From assembly GCF_900109565.1 (NCBI RefSeq), contig NZ_FNZZ01000005.1, forward strand, positions 124,001 to 188,000: a stretch of 64,000 nucleotides of DNA. Direction: 5' to 3'. This DNA is from Sphingomonas palmae (GTDB taxonomy: Bacteria > Pseudomonadota > Alphaproteobacteria > Sphingomonadales > Sphingomonadaceae). Within the stretch, counting starts at the first letter, position 1. Each line of letters opens with the position of its first letter. Positions 42,535 through 52,096 of the stretch are shown in pieces. The notes beneath the pieces are model-generated. The model made no database searches. It was not told where the DNA came from and saw only the letters and a list, made by a program, of their open reading frames with translations. The translations under genes and the position numbers were made by a program.

Positions 42535-43131
42535 TCAGCGCCCGCCAACCCAAGTTGCAACCTCGGCCGCGACCTGATTCGCCGCCTGGTTGAGCGACGC
42601 ACCCGCCGATGCCGCGTCGATGGCCGACACCGGCACGCGCGCCTCGAAGCGGCGCTTCTCCACCGCAGTCGCGTTCACGCGCGTCAGTGCGGCGTCGTAG
42701 ATCACCACGGCCTGCTGCGTCGTCGCATCGAGCCCGAAGGCGCGTAGTTCCCCTGCGAGATTGCCGCTCGGATCGCTGATCGATTGTACGGGCGAAAGCA
42801 CGACGATGTTCGCCTGCGCGGTCAGCGTGTCGGACAGCAGCCGCGCGAACAGCCGCGCGGGCGGCTCGGTCCATTGCGCGTCCTTGACGTAGGCGACCGT
42901 GTCGGCACTCGCCTGCACCGGCACGCGCGCGGTGGAGAGCGCGGTCGCGACCGAGGGCACCTGCACCACGATCGAGCGCGCGTCGGCGGAGGATTGCGTC
43001 CGGCCCGGCTGCGGCTGCGCGGTCGCGTTCAGCGTCAGCAGCGAGGGCGGCGGCTTGGCACCGAAGCTGATGCACCCCGACAGGACGATCGCGACCGCGA
43101 TAGGCGAGAGACGGAGGAGAGAGTGCCGCAC
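42535..43131 (-). CDS. ABC transport auxiliary lipoprotein (PqiC/ABC_trans_aux type)
   Basis: This 198-residue lipoprotein has a signal peptide ending at the lipobox VLSGC (Cys about 19). The mature part has the ABC_trans_aux layout: an early LLTLNA strand, VQVPSVATALSTARVPVQ, and YVKDAQWTEPPARLFARLLSDTL (about 79-101), as in PqiC and related lipoproteins of MCE systems. It is probably anchored in the outer or inner membrane facing the periplasm and contacts the MlaD-like ring. It lies three bases after the mlaD-like gene and is the last gene of the operon. Confidence 0.88.
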   Translation of the reverse strand: MRHSLLRLSPIAVAIVLSGCISFGAKPPPSLLTLNATAQPQPGRTQSSADARSIVVQVPSVATALSTARVPVQASADTVAYVKDAQWTEPPARLFARLLSDTLTAQANIVVLSPVQSISDPSGNLAGELRAFGLDATTQQAVVIYDAALTRVNATAVEKRRFEARVPVSAIDAASAGASLNQAANQVAAEVATWVGGR

Positions 43132-43133
43132 GC

Positions 43134-44096
43134 TTATTTCCCCTTGTAATCCGGCAGCTTCTGCTGACCGATCAGCGAGCTTGCCCCGCCCTGCTCGACC
43201 CGTTCCGCGATCGTGGCGAGCGAGGCCGAGGTCACGCGCAGGTCCCGCACCAGCTGATTGATCTGCGGGATCGTCTGTTTCGAGAAGGTGGTCAGCCCCG
43301 GCCGCGCGTCGCCGATCGCGCTGTTGAGCGTGTCCGCACTCGCCTGCGCCGATTTAATCGCGCCGTTCAGATTCTGGATCGTTGGCTGTATGTCGTTGGC
43401 GAGCACGCCGTTGGTGGTCTGCGCCAGTTCGCCGATCTGCTGCGCGGCGTTGCCCGCCTGCGCGATCGCGACGCGCGTCTGCGCCAGCGTCGCCGCGATC
43501 TCGGGCCCGCGATCGGCGAGCGCGGCCGACAGCCGGTTGGTGTTGTCGAGGATGCCCGCGATCGACGCCTGGTTGCGATCGGACAGCATGCCGGTCAGTC
43601 GCTCGGTCAGCGTCGACAACCGTTCGAGCAGCTGCGGTGCAGAATTGAGGATCGCGCCCAAGCCGCCGGTCTTCGTCGGGATCACCGGCTTGCCGAGCGG
43701 ACAGACCTTGTTCGGGTCGGGGTCGGGACAGGTGATCGGCGGCTGGCCCTTGACCGCGCCGTCGAGGCTGACCGTGCTGGTGCCGGTGAAGCTGCCCTGG
43801 ATTGTCGCGGTCGTGCCGCGCAGCACCGGGATATCCTGTTTCAGGCTGACGCGGACGCGGACGTATTGCGGGTCGGGCTGCCACAGCGAGATCGACTTCA
43901 CCTGCCCGGCCGGCACGCCCGAGAAGGTCACCGACGATCCCGTCGCCAGTCCATCGACCGACTGGCGGAAGAAGATGTCGTACTCATGCTCCTCGGTGCC
44001 GCCGAAGCGCGCGATCCACACGGTGAAGATCGCCAGCATCGCCAGCAGGATTAGCACGACGGCACCGACGAGGACGTGGTTCGATCGCGTTTCCAT
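43134..44096 (-). CDS. mlaD: MlaD-like MCE-domain protein of the phospholipid transporter
   Basis: The 320-residue protein has one N-terminal membrane helix (VLVGAVVLILLAMLAIFTVWIA, about 9-30) followed by the MCE domain (about 38-115, DIFFRQSVDGLATGSSVTFSGVPAGQVKSI). After that comes a long helical part with Asn/Gln/Ala-rich repeats (about 150-290). MlaD-type proteins form hexameric lipid-binding rings on the inner membrane. The ATG at 44096 overlaps the mlaF stop (TGATG). The length is greater than E. coli MlaD (about 183) because of the helical extension, common in alphaproteobacteria. Confidence 0.92.
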   Translation of the reverse strand: METRSNHVLVGAVVLILLAMLAIFTVWIARFGGTEEHEYDIFFRQSVDGLATGSSVTFSGVPAGQVKSISLWQPDPQYVRVRVSLKQDIPVLRGTTATIQGSFTGTSTVSLDGAVKGQPPITCPDPDPNKVCPLGKPVIPTKTGGLGAILNSAPQLLERLSTLTERLTGMLSDRNQASIAGILDNTNRLSAALADRGPEIAATLAQTRVAIAQAGNAAQQIGELAQTTNGVLANDIQPTIQNLNGAIKSAQASADTLNSAIGDARPGLTTFSKQTIPQINQLVRDLRVTSASLATIAERVEQGGASSLIGQQKLPDYKGK

Positions 44097-45073
44097 CACT
44101 TGGTCCCTGTTGTGCGCGCGGCGTCGGTGCGCTCGAGCGTGCGCGTGGGGTCGTCCGCGGGCGCGCCGCGCGCGGCATTGTCGGCGAGCGTGCCCTGCGT
44201 GCGTTGGCCCTCGACGGTTCGCGCGACCTCGGTCGGATGCGCGGCCGCGTCGGCGTCGGCCGATCGCGCCTGCCCGTCCATCTTATCTCCCGCCTTCTGC
44301 TGCGCGTCCACCGCGGCGCGCCCGCGCGGTCCGTTGAAATATTCCTGGATCCACGGGTGGTCGGTGGCGAGCAGTTCAGGGATGGTACCGACTGCGATAA
44401 CCTTTTTATCGGCGAGCACCGCGACGCGGTCGCAGATGGCGTAGAGCGTATCGAGGTCGTGCGTGATCAGGAACACGGTCAGGCCCAGCGTGCGCTGCAA
44501 CCCTTGCGTCAGCTGGTCGAACGCTGCCGCGCCGATCGGGTCGAGCCCCGCAGTCGGCTCGTCGAGGAACAGCAGCTCGGGATCGAGCGCCAAAGCGCGG
44601 GCAAGGCCGGCGCGCTTGCGCATGCCGCCCGACAGTTCGGCCGGGTATTTGGGGCCGGCGTCGGCGGGCAGCCCCGTCATCACCACCTTGTACGACGCGA
44701 TCTCGTCGAGCAGCGCGAGGTCAAGGTCGGGGTAGAATTCGCGCAGCGGCACCTGCACGTTTTCCGCAACCGTCAGGGTCGAGAACAGCGCACCACCCTG
44801 GAACAGCACGCCCCAGCGCCGGCGGATGTCGAGCGTTTCGGTCTCGTCACGGCCGAGTGTCGGCTCGCCGAACACCTCGACCTCGCCCGCCTCGGGCGTC
44901 TGCAACCCGATGATCGAGCGCATCAGCACCGACTTGCCGGTGCCCGACCCGCCGACGACGCCCAAGATCTCGCCGCGACGCACGTCGAGGTCGAGCCCGT
45001 CGTGAACGGTCTGCTCGCCGAAGCGGTTGACCAGCCCCTTGATGCGGATGATGTGATCGTCGCTGTTTGCCAT
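44096..45073 (-). CDS. mlaF: MlaF-like ABC transporter ATPase
   Basis: This is the ATPase of the Mla-type lipid transporter. In the 325-residue product, Walker A GGSGTGKSVL lies at about 40-49, signature LSGGMRKRAGLARAL at about 145-159, and Walker B LLFLDEPTAGLDP at about 165-177. The last 55-60 residues after the ATPase core are a polar Ala/Arg/Asp-rich tail, longer than in E. coli MlaF and probably disordered. The ATG overlaps the stop of the permease gene. The larger frame extending to 45343 crosses the permease gene and is not used. Confidence 0.94.
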   Translation of the reverse strand: MANSDDHIIRIKGLVNRFGEQTVHDGLDLDVRRGEILGVVGGSGTGKSVLMRSIIGLQTPEAGEVEVFGEPTLGRDETETLDIRRRWGVLFQGGALFSTLTVAENVQVPLREFYPDLDLALLDEIASYKVVMTGLPADAGPKYPAELSGGMRKRAGLARALALDPELLFLDEPTAGLDPIGAAAFDQLTQGLQRTLGLTVFLITHDLDTLYAICDRVAVLADKKVIAVGTIPELLATDHPWIQEYFNGPRGRAAVDAQQKAGDKMDGQARSADADAAAHPTEVARTVEGQRTQGTLADNAARGAPADDPTRTLERTDAARTTGTK

Positions 45074-46182
45074 CACAGCCACCCGATCTGTTCGAAGAAC
45101 ACGGCGAAAAACGCATCGAGCACGATTACCATGAAGATCGCCTGCACCACCGCGGAGGTGGTGCGTAGCCCCACCTGCTCGGCGTCGCCCTTCACCTGCA
45201 TGCCCTGGAAACAGCCGGCGATCGCGATGATCGCGCCGAATACCGGCGCCTTGATCAGGCCGACGAACAGGTCGGTGATCGGCACCACCTCGCGGATGCG
45301 CGTGACATAAGCGGCGGGCGGAATGTCGAGCGACAACCAGCACAGGACGCCGCCGCCGATGATCGAGATTACCGAGGAATAGAAGCCGAGCAGCGGCATC
45401 AGGACGATCGACGCGATCGTGCGCGGCAGCACCAGTGCCTCCATCGGCGACACGCCGATGACGCGCAGCGCGTCGACCTCCTCGGTCAGCTTCATCGTGC
45501 CGAGCTGCGCCGCGAAGGCGGAGCCTGAGCGTCCCGCGACCATGATCGCGGTCATCAGCACGCCCAGCTCGCGCAAGGTGATGCGGCCGACCAGATTGAT
45601 CGTGAACGCTTCCGCGCCGAATTGCCTGAGCTGTACCGCGCCCTGCTGCGCGATGACGATGCCGATCAGGAAGCTCATCAACCCGATGATGCCGAGCGCG
45701 GAAACGCCGACGACTTCAAAGCGCTGCACCACCGCGTTGAAGCGGAAGCGGCTGGGATGGCGGATCACGGTGCCGAGCGAGATAACGGTCGCGCCCATGA
45801 AGCCGAGCAGTCCCATCGCGGTCTGCCCAGCCAGCACCACCGCGTCGCCGATCTCCCCCATGACGCGGCGGAACGGCGCGACGCGGGTCGGGCGCATCTG
45901 CACCGGCTGATCGGCTGCCTCGACGTGTTCGAACAGCGTACGGTTGTCGCCGGTCAGTCCCTCGACCTGCGCGTCCTTGTCGCGCGCGAAACGGTGGATC
46001 ACCCAAGCGCCGATCGTGTCGATGCGGTTGATCCCCGACAGATCGATCGCCTTCACCGCCCCGTCGTGCGCAGTCAGCCGCTCGGGCAAGCTGCCGAGCC
46101 GCGCCAGCGACAGGTCGCCGGAGAAGCGGATCACGCCCGCGTCGTCGGTGAAATCGGCTGCCGCGCTCATGCGCTGATCCAT
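45073..46182 (-). CDS. mlaE: MlaE-like permease with N-terminal STAS domain (MlaB-MlaE fusion)
   Basis: The 369-residue protein joins a STAS-like domain (about 10-105, VIRFSGDLSLARLGSLPERL and KAIDLSGINRIDTIGAWVIHRFA) to the MlaE permease domain. The permease part has five or six membrane segments from about 115 and the typical GRSGSAFAAQLGTMKLTEEVDAL motif at about 217-239. In E. coli the STAS part is the separate protein MlaB. It is the first gene of the operon MlaE-MlaF-MlaD-lipoprotein, which maintains outer-membrane lipid asymmetry in other bacteria. Confidence 0.92.
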   Translation of the reverse strand: MDQRMSAAADFTDDAGVIRFSGDLSLARLGSLPERLTAHDGAVKAIDLSGINRIDTIGAWVIHRFARDKDAQVEGLTGDNRTLFEHVEAADQPVQMRPTRVAPFRRVMGEIGDAVVLAGQTAMGLLGFMGATVISLGTVIRHPSRFRFNAVVQRFEVVGVSALGIIGLMSFLIGIVIAQQGAVQLRQFGAEAFTINLVGRITLRELGVLMTAIMVAGRSGSAFAAQLGTMKLTEEVDALRVIGVSPMEALVLPRTIASIVLMPLLGFYSSVISIIGGGVLCWLSLDIPPAAYVTRIREVVPITDLFVGLIKAPVFGAIIAIAGCFQGMQVKGDAEQVGLRTTSAVVQAIFMVIVLDAFFAVFFEQIGWL

Positions 46183-46248
46183 GCGGCAAAGCTCATCACG
46201 TCACAAGCGTTTCGGGTGAACGATCGTTCCGCTTCTGGAATCATCACG

Positions 46249-47514
46249 TTAGAGCAGCACGTCGACCGCGTGGATCAGCACGCCGACCAATCCGCCGACC
46301 AGGGTGCCGTTGACGCGGATGAATTGCAGGTCCTTGCCCACCGCATTCTCCAGCCGCTCGGTAATCGTCCGCGTGTCCCAGCCGCGTACCGTCTCCGACA
46401 CCAGCCTGACGATCGTGTCGCCGTAATCGGCCGCGGCGCCGACTACGGCGCGGCGCACGAAGCGGTTGATCGTGCGGCCGAGCTTGGGATCGCGCTCGAG
46501 CGTGTGACCGAGCTGCTGCAACGCCTCGCCGAACTTGCCCGACAGCAATGCCTGCGGATCGCGCGCCATCCGAAGCATTGCGGCGCGCGCCTGTTCCCAC
46601 AGGCCGTTGATCCAATTCTGCATCGCCGAATTTTCAAGCAGCTCGATCTTTAGTCGCTCGACCTTGTCGCGCATCTCGGGCGCGTGTTGGAGATCGTACG
46701 CGAGGCGCGCCAATCCCTCCTCGGCTTTCAAGCGCAGCGGATGCTCGCGGTTCTCGGCGATGTCGCCGATCAGCTTGTCGATCCCGTCGATCAGCTTGTT
46801 GGCGAGCGTCTCGTCCAGGCCGGTCCAACGCAGGATCGATCCCGCGCGGTCGTGCACCATCGCGCGGATCAGATCCTCGTTGCTGCGCAGTGCGTCGCGG
46901 CCCCAGCCGATCAGGCTGTCAAGCACGGGCAAATGCCGGTCCTCCGCGACCGCGGCGGAGAGCGCGCGACCGATCATCGGCGACAGCTCGGTCTCGCGCA
47001 CGCGCGACACCAGCATCGCGCGCACCATCCCGCCTAGACGCTCCTGATCGAGCTCCTGCAAGATCTCGACGGCGAGCCGCGACGTGCCGCGTGCGAGCCG
47101 CCCACCCGACCCTTGCGGATTGGCGAGCCAGCGCCCGGCGGCGGCAGCGACGTCGATCCGCGCCATCCGCCTGGCGACAACCGAGGGAATCAGGAAATAG
47201 TCGCGCAGGAAGGTGGCGAGTTGGTCGCCAATCCGATCCTTGTTACGGGGAATGATCGCGGTGTGCGGGATCGGCAGCGCCAGCGGATGGCGGAACAGTG
47301 CGGTGACGGCGAACCAGTCGGCGAGCCCGCCGACCATCGCCGCCTCGCTGAACGCGCGCACGAAGCCCCAGGCGGGATGCAGCGACTGGAGCGACCGGGT
47401 GACGACGAAGGTCACCGCCATAAAAACCAGCAGCCCGGTCGCGATCAGCCGCATCCGCCGCAGCCCGGGCGGGACCGGCGGATGCGGCAGTCGGCGGCGG
47501 GCAGTAATCGTCAT
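46249..47514 (-). CDS. DUF445-family membrane protein
   Basis: The 421-residue protein has an N-terminal membrane segment (LIATGLLVFMAVTFVVT, about 24-40). The DUF445 start GFVRAFSEAAMVGGLADWFAVTALFRHPLALPIPHTAIIPRNKDRIGDQLATFL (about 51-105) is highly characteristic of YjiN-type proteins. A long amphipathic helical middle and a C-terminal membrane hairpin (NGTLVGGLVGVLIHAVDVLL) complete it. The function is unknown in this family. It is in the same direction as the Mla operon but separated by 66 bases and possibly independent. Confidence 0.93.
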   Translation of the reverse strand: MTITARRRLPHPPVPPGLRRMRLIATGLLVFMAVTFVVTRSLQSLHPAWGFVRAFSEAAMVGGLADWFAVTALFRHPLALPIPHTAIIPRNKDRIGDQLATFLRDYFLIPSVVARRMARIDVAAAAGRWLANPQGSGGRLARGTSRLAVEILQELDQERLGGMVRAMLVSRVRETELSPMIGRALSAAVAEDRHLPVLDSLIGWGRDALRSNEDLIRAMVHDRAGSILRWTGLDETLANKLIDGIDKLIGDIAENREHPLRLKAEEGLARLAYDLQHAPEMRDKVERLKIELLENSAMQNWINGLWEQARAAMLRMARDPQALLSGKFGEALQQLGHTLERDPKLGRTINRFVRRAVVGAAADYGDTIVRLVSETVRGWDTRTITERLENAVGKDLQFIRVNGTLVGGLVGVLIHAVDVLL

Positions 47515-47571
47515 CCCAAGATCAAAGCGCGAGCGAAACGAAGGTTCATGCCGCTTCCCGCGCGCGCACCC

Positions 47572-50500
47572 TCATTCCGCCGGATGCGTGCCCTCGCCGC
47601 CGTAACCGATCCGCCCCGCGGTGCCCGGTAGCGCGCCAGCAGGCGCATCATGTTCGATCACCGGCTGCCCGTCGTCACCGGGACGATAGGTGAGCAGGCG
47701 GCGCCCGATCCACGGACCGATCCGCCGCTCCGCCCCGATCGCGAGGCTGAACGCTGCGGGCACGATCAACAGCGTCAGCAGCGTCGACAGCGTGAGGCCG
47801 CCGATCACGACGATACCCATCGGCGCGCGGAACGAATTATCACCCGACAAGGACAAAGCGGTCGGCACCATGCCGGCGACCATCGCGATCGTCGTCATCA
47901 AGATCGGCTGCGCGCGCTTGTGCCCGGCATCGATGATCGCAGCGCGCAGCGGCACGCCTGCCTGCATCTCCTCCAGCGCGAAGTCGATCAGCAGGATCGA
48001 ATTCTTGGCGACGATGCCGAGCAGCATCAGCAGGCCGATGAACACCGGCAGCGACAAGGGCTGGCCCGCGATCATCAGCGCAATCAGGCCGCCTAGTGGT
48101 GCCAGCAGCAGCGATCCCATGTTGACGACCGGCGGCAGCAGCCGGCGGTAAAGCAGGATCAGCACCGCGAAGACGAGGAACACGCCCGCCAGCACCGCGA
48201 AGACGAAGTTGACCAGCATCTCCATCTGCCACTTGGCCTGCCCGACCTGCAGTTCCTGCACGCCGATCGGCAGGTTCTTCATCACCGGCAGCGCCTTGAC
48301 CTTCGCCATCACCTCGCTGGCGACGAGGCCGGGCGCGAGGTCCGCACCGACGGTCAGCTGACGCTGCTGATTGAGGCGCGTGATGCGCGTCGGACCCGAA
48401 CCGAAGCCGATTTCGGCGACGAGGCCGAGCGGCACCGACCCCCCGGTGGCGGTCGGCACCGGCAGGTTCTGGATCGTGTCGAGGCGCGAGCGCGACGATT
48501 GCGCCAGCGCGACGCGGATCGGAATCTGACGATCCGACAGCGAGAAGCGCGCGCTGTTCTGATCGAGGTCGCCCAAGGTCGCGATGCGAATCGCGCTGGA
48601 CAGCGCGGCGGTCGTCACGCCCAGATTGGCGGCGAGGTCGAGCCGCGGGCGGATTTGGATTTCGGGTCGGTTGAGGTCGCCCGCGACGCGAGGGGCGACC
48701 ACGCCGCGCACGCCCGCCATCTGCTTGACCAAGGTATTGGCGGTCTGTGCCAATTGCGCGGGATCGTCGCCCGCGAGTGTCACCGACAGATCGCGGTTGT
48801 TGTCGCCCCAGCCGAACTGCGACTCGAAATTGACGCGTGCGTCGGCGATCTTGGCGAGCTCAGGCGTCAGCTCACGCTCGAACTCGGTCGAGGTTTTGTC
48901 GCGCGGCTTCTTGAGCTGCAGGTTCAGGCGACCCGAGCCCACGTTCGTCGTCGCGTAGACGCTTTCCACGAGCGGCTGGCGATGCATCAGCTCGTCGACC
49001 TGCTCGACCACCGCCTGCGTCGCCTCCAGCGTCGAGCCCGGCGGCATGGTGACGGTGACGACGCTGCGATCACGGTCCTGCGCCGGCTGGAACGTCATCG
49101 GAATTTGGGTGAACAGGAACAACGTCAGCGCGAAGGCGAGCGCGCCGATGCCGACCGTCCAGACCCGGTGGTCGCGCAAATAGCCTGCCGCGCGCCGTAG
49201 CCTGCCACGCGCGCGCGTCGCCGGTGTCTTGCCCTCTGCCAGCGTCCAGACGAGCACGCGCTGGTAGACGTCGAGCCAGCGCCCGCCGCCGTGCTCCGCG
49301 TGGCCCGACGCTTTCAGGAAATAGGCCGCGATCATCGGCGTGATCAGGCGCGCGACCGCGAGGCTCATCAACACCGCGACGACGACGGTCAGGCCGAAAT
49401 TCTTGAAGAACTGACCCGAGATGCCGGGCATCAGGCCGACGGGGAAGAACACCGCGACGATCGCCATCGTGGTCGCGAGCACGGCGAGGCCGATCTCGTC
49501 CGCGGCGTCGATCGAGGCCTGGAACGCCGATTTGCCCATCCGCATGTGGCGCACGATGTTCTCGATCTCGACAATCGCATCGTCGACGAGCACGCCCGCG
49601 ACCAGGCTCAAGGCCAGCATGGTCATGTTGTTGAGCGTGAAGCCCAGCATGTCCATGAACCAGAAGGCGGGGATCGCGGAAAGGGGAATCGCGAGCGCGG
49701 CGATAAAGGTGGCGCGCCAGTCGCGCAGGAACAGGAACACAACCAGCACCGCCAGCAGCGCGCCCTCGATCATCGAATGGATCGCGGCCTTGTACTGGAC
49801 CAGCGCATATTCCGATCCGTCGACACGCAGGCGGAACTTGACCTTCGGGTTGCGCTTCTCAAGCGCCTCGAGCTTCGCCTTCGCCTCGCGGAAGACGGTG
49901 ACGTCGGAGGCGCCCTTGGCACGTTTGAAATCGAATGAGATGACCGAGCGGCCATCGACCGCCGCCGCGCTGCGCCGCTCGCCGTACAGGTCACGCACGA
50001 CCGCGATGTCGGCGAGGCGGATGGTGCGCCCGCCGCCGACGTTGATCTGCGTCTGGCTGAGTTGATAGGCGGTGTCGGCGTTGCCGATCACGCGCACCGA
50101 CTGTTCCGCGCCCGCGATCTCCGCGCGGCCGCCCGGCGCATTCAGATTTACCTGACGTAATTGCTGGTTGATCTGGCTGGCGGTCAGCCCCTGCGCCGCG
50201 AGCTTCGCGGGATCGAGGATGACGCGGATCTCGCGGTCAACGCCGCCGTTACGCGTCACGCTGCCCATCCCCGACACGGACAGCAGCTCTTTCGCCACCG
50301 TATTGTCGATGTACCAGCTCAGGTCCTCGATCGACATGTCGGTGCCGGTCGCGGTGTAGCTGCCGAGCGTGAAATCGTTCGCCTTGATGCGGCTGACCTG
50401 CGGCTCGGTGATGCCATCGGGCAGATCGGCGCGGATCTGCGTGATCGCGTCGCGCGCCTCGTTGACCGCACGGTCGATCGGCGTGCCGATCGCCAGCTGC

Positions 50501-50787
50501 ACCACCGTCGTCGAGTCGCCCTCACTGACGTAGGAGTTGATCTCGTCGATCCCCTCCAGGCTGCGCACCGCCGCCTCGACGCGCTGCGTCACCTGGGTCT
50601 CGAGCTCGCTCGGCGCGGCGCCCGGCTGGTTGATCGAGATCACCACGCCGGGGAAGTCGATGTCCGGCTGCTGGTTGATGTCCATGCGGATGAAGCTGAC
50701 CACGCCCATCACGGTCAGCAGCAGGAACAGGACGATCGAGGGCACCGGGTTGCGGATCGACCAGGCCGAGATGTTGCGGAAACCCAT
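47572..50787 (-). CDS. RND efflux permease, HAE1/HME-like family, second pump
   Basis: The 1071-residue permease begins SAWSIRNPVPSIVLFLLLTVMGVVSFIRMDINQQPDIDFPGVVISINQPGAAP, a pattern of the MdtB/TriC-like group. The proton-relay pair is in VAGVLVDDAIVEIENIVRH (about 395-410). Two membrane blocks and two periplasmic domains have normal spacing. The last 40 residues are polar. It lies six bases after the adaptor gene and belongs to the chromosomal part, independent of the SoxR-controlled pump in the island. No outer-membrane channel gene is adjacent. Confidence 0.95.
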   Translation of the reverse strand: MGFRNISAWSIRNPVPSIVLFLLLTVMGVVSFIRMDINQQPDIDFPGVVISINQPGAAPSELETQVTQRVEAAVRSLEGIDEINSYVSEGDSTTVVQLAIGTPIDRAVNEARDAITQIRADLPDGITEPQVSRIKANDFTLGSYTATGTDMSIEDLSWYIDNTVAKELLSVSGMGSVTRNGGVDREIRVILDPAKLAAQGLTASQINQQLRQVNLNAPGGRAEIAGAEQSVRVIGNADTAYQLSQTQINVGGGRTIRLADIAVVRDLYGERRSAAAVDGRSVISFDFKRAKGASDVTVFREAKAKLEALEKRNPKVKFRLRVDGSEYALVQYKAAIHSMIEGALLAVLVVFLFLRDWRATFIAALAIPLSAIPAFWFMDMLGFTLNNMTMLALSLVAGVLVDDAIVEIENIVRHMRMGKSAFQASIDAADEIGLAVLATTMAIVAVFFPVGLMPGISGQFFKNFGLTVVVAVLMSLAVARLITPMIAAYFLKASGHAEHGGGRWLDVYQRVLVWTLAEGKTPATRARGRLRRAAGYLRDHRVWTVGIGALAFALTLFLFTQIPMTFQPAQDRDRSVVTVTMPPGSTLEATQAVVEQVDELMHRQPLVESVYATTNVGSGRLNLQLKKPRDKTSTEFERELTPELAKIADARVNFESQFGWGDNNRDLSVTLAGDDPAQLAQTANTLVKQMAGVRGVVAPRVAGDLNRPEIQIRPRLDLAANLGVTTAALSSAIRIATLGDLDQNSARFSLSDRQIPIRVALAQSSRSRLDTIQNLPVPTATGGSVPLGLVAEIGFGSGPTRITRLNQQRQLTVGADLAPGLVASEVMAKVKALPVMKNLPIGVQELQVGQAKWQMEMLVNFVFAVLAGVFLVFAVLILLYRRLLPPVVNMGSLLLAPLGGLIALMIAGQPLSLPVFIGLLMLLGIVAKNSILLIDFALEEMQAGVPLRAAIIDAGHKRAQPILMTTIAMVAGMVPTALSLSGDNSFRAPMGIVVIGGLTLSTLLTLLIVPAAFSLAIGAERRIGPWIGRRLLTYRPGDDGQPVIEHDAPAGALPGTAGRIGYGGEGTHPAE

Positions 50788-50793
50788 CGACCG

Positions 50794-51963
50794 TCAGCTC
50801 CCCTGACGCCGCAGGATCGGCGTCACCTTCTGCCCGGGATTGAGGAAGGCGCCGGCGGAGAGCACGACACGCTCGTTGCCGGTCAGCCCGGTCGCGATCG
50901 CGACCTTGTTGTTGTCGACCGGACCCAGCGTAACGTTGCGGCGCTGCGCCTTGTTGTTCCCATCGACGATGTAGACGTAATTGCCCTGATCGTCGCTCTG
51001 CAACGCCGATTGCGGCAGCTCGGGCGCGTTGCCGGCATTGGCGGTGATCGTGGTCGAGGCGAAGCCGCCGGGGCGGAGCGCGGGATTGTACGACAATGCA
51101 ACGCGCGCGATACCCTGCCGCGTCTGCGGATCGATGATCGGCGACACCTGCCACACTTGCCCGGAGAACTGGCGCGTGTCGCCGACCGGAGTGACGGTCG
51201 CGGGCGAACCGACGTGGATCGCCTGCAGGTCGCCTTCGGACAATTGCGCGCGCATCTCCATCTCGCCGCCCTTGGCCATGCGGAACAGCACGCCCGAGCC
51301 CGAACTGACGATCTGGCCCGGCTCGACCCCGCGCGTCAGCACCAGCCCCTCCGCGGGCGCACGGATGTCGAGCCGCGCGTTGCGCGCGCGTTGTTCGGAC
51401 AGTGCAGCACGCGACACCTTCAACCGGGCAGCAGCCGCGTCGCGCGTCGCGATCCGGCGCTGCACGTCGGCTTTCGAGATGAAGCCTCGGTCGACCAAGC
51501 TTTGCGCGCGCTCCAGCTCCGACTGCGCGAGCGTCAGGTCGGATTGCGCGACGCCGATCTGCGCGGCGAGGCTGGCCGCGGTCTGCGCCTGCACCGAGCG
51601 GTCAACCGTTGCGAGCACCTGCCCCGCCTTCACCCACTGTCCCGGTTCGACCAGAACACGCGACACCATGCCGCCCTCGCCCGCGACGCCGACCGGCATT
51701 TCGCGCCGCGCCGCGAGCGTGCCAGTTGCGCTGACAGTACGGTCGACCAGCTGATTGCCGGGCACGATCACGGTGACGTTGGGGCCGCCCGCATCGGCCG
51801 ATTGAGCGGGAGGTGGTGCTGCCTTCTCATGCTTGAACACGAACCAGCCGCCGACGAGCGCGAGTGCTGCCAGCGCGGCGATGATCCAGCGCCGGCGCCG
51901 ACGCGGCCGATCGTCGGTCAGCAACAGCCGTTCGCCTTCCAAAGTCCCCGGCTCGTACGTCAT
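50794..51963 (-). CDS. RND efflux periplasmic adaptor, second pump
   Basis: The 389-residue membrane fusion protein has an N-terminal basic segment, one membrane anchor (RWIIAALAALALVGGWFVF, about 25-43), a lipoyl-type VSRVLVEPGQWVKAGQVLATVDRS (about 98-122), a coiled-coil hairpin (about 125-190), and beta-barrel and membrane-proximal domains. It precedes the permease gene by six bases, so the two form an operon. The promoter is probably in the 133 bases between 51963 and the divergent SIMPL gene. Confidence 0.93.
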   Translation of the reverse strand: MTYEPGTLEGERLLLTDDRPRRRRRWIIAALAALALVGGWFVFKHEKAAPPPAQSADAGGPNVTVIVPGNQLVDRTVSATGTLAARREMPVGVAGEGGMVSRVLVEPGQWVKAGQVLATVDRSVQAQTAASLAAQIGVAQSDLTLAQSELERAQSLVDRGFISKADVQRRIATRDAAAARLKVSRAALSEQRARNARLDIRAPAEGLVLTRGVEPGQIVSSGSGVLFRMAKGGEMEMRAQLSEGDLQAIHVGSPATVTPVGDTRQFSGQVWQVSPIIDPQTRQGIARVALSYNPALRPGGFASTTITANAGNAPELPQSALQSDDQGNYVYIVDGNNKAQRRNVTLGPVDNNKVAIATGLTGNERVVLSAGAFLNPGQKVTPILRRQGS

Positions 51964-52096
51964 GCGCGCTTCTTGTCCCTCAACCCCGCGCTGTATTATC
52001 CAGCTACGTCACCGCGCGCAAGCCCGCGCATCATTCAGCTTGTGTTGGTTTCGGCGACTCTAGACGATCAAGCGTTAACGAACGGGAGGTCTTTTC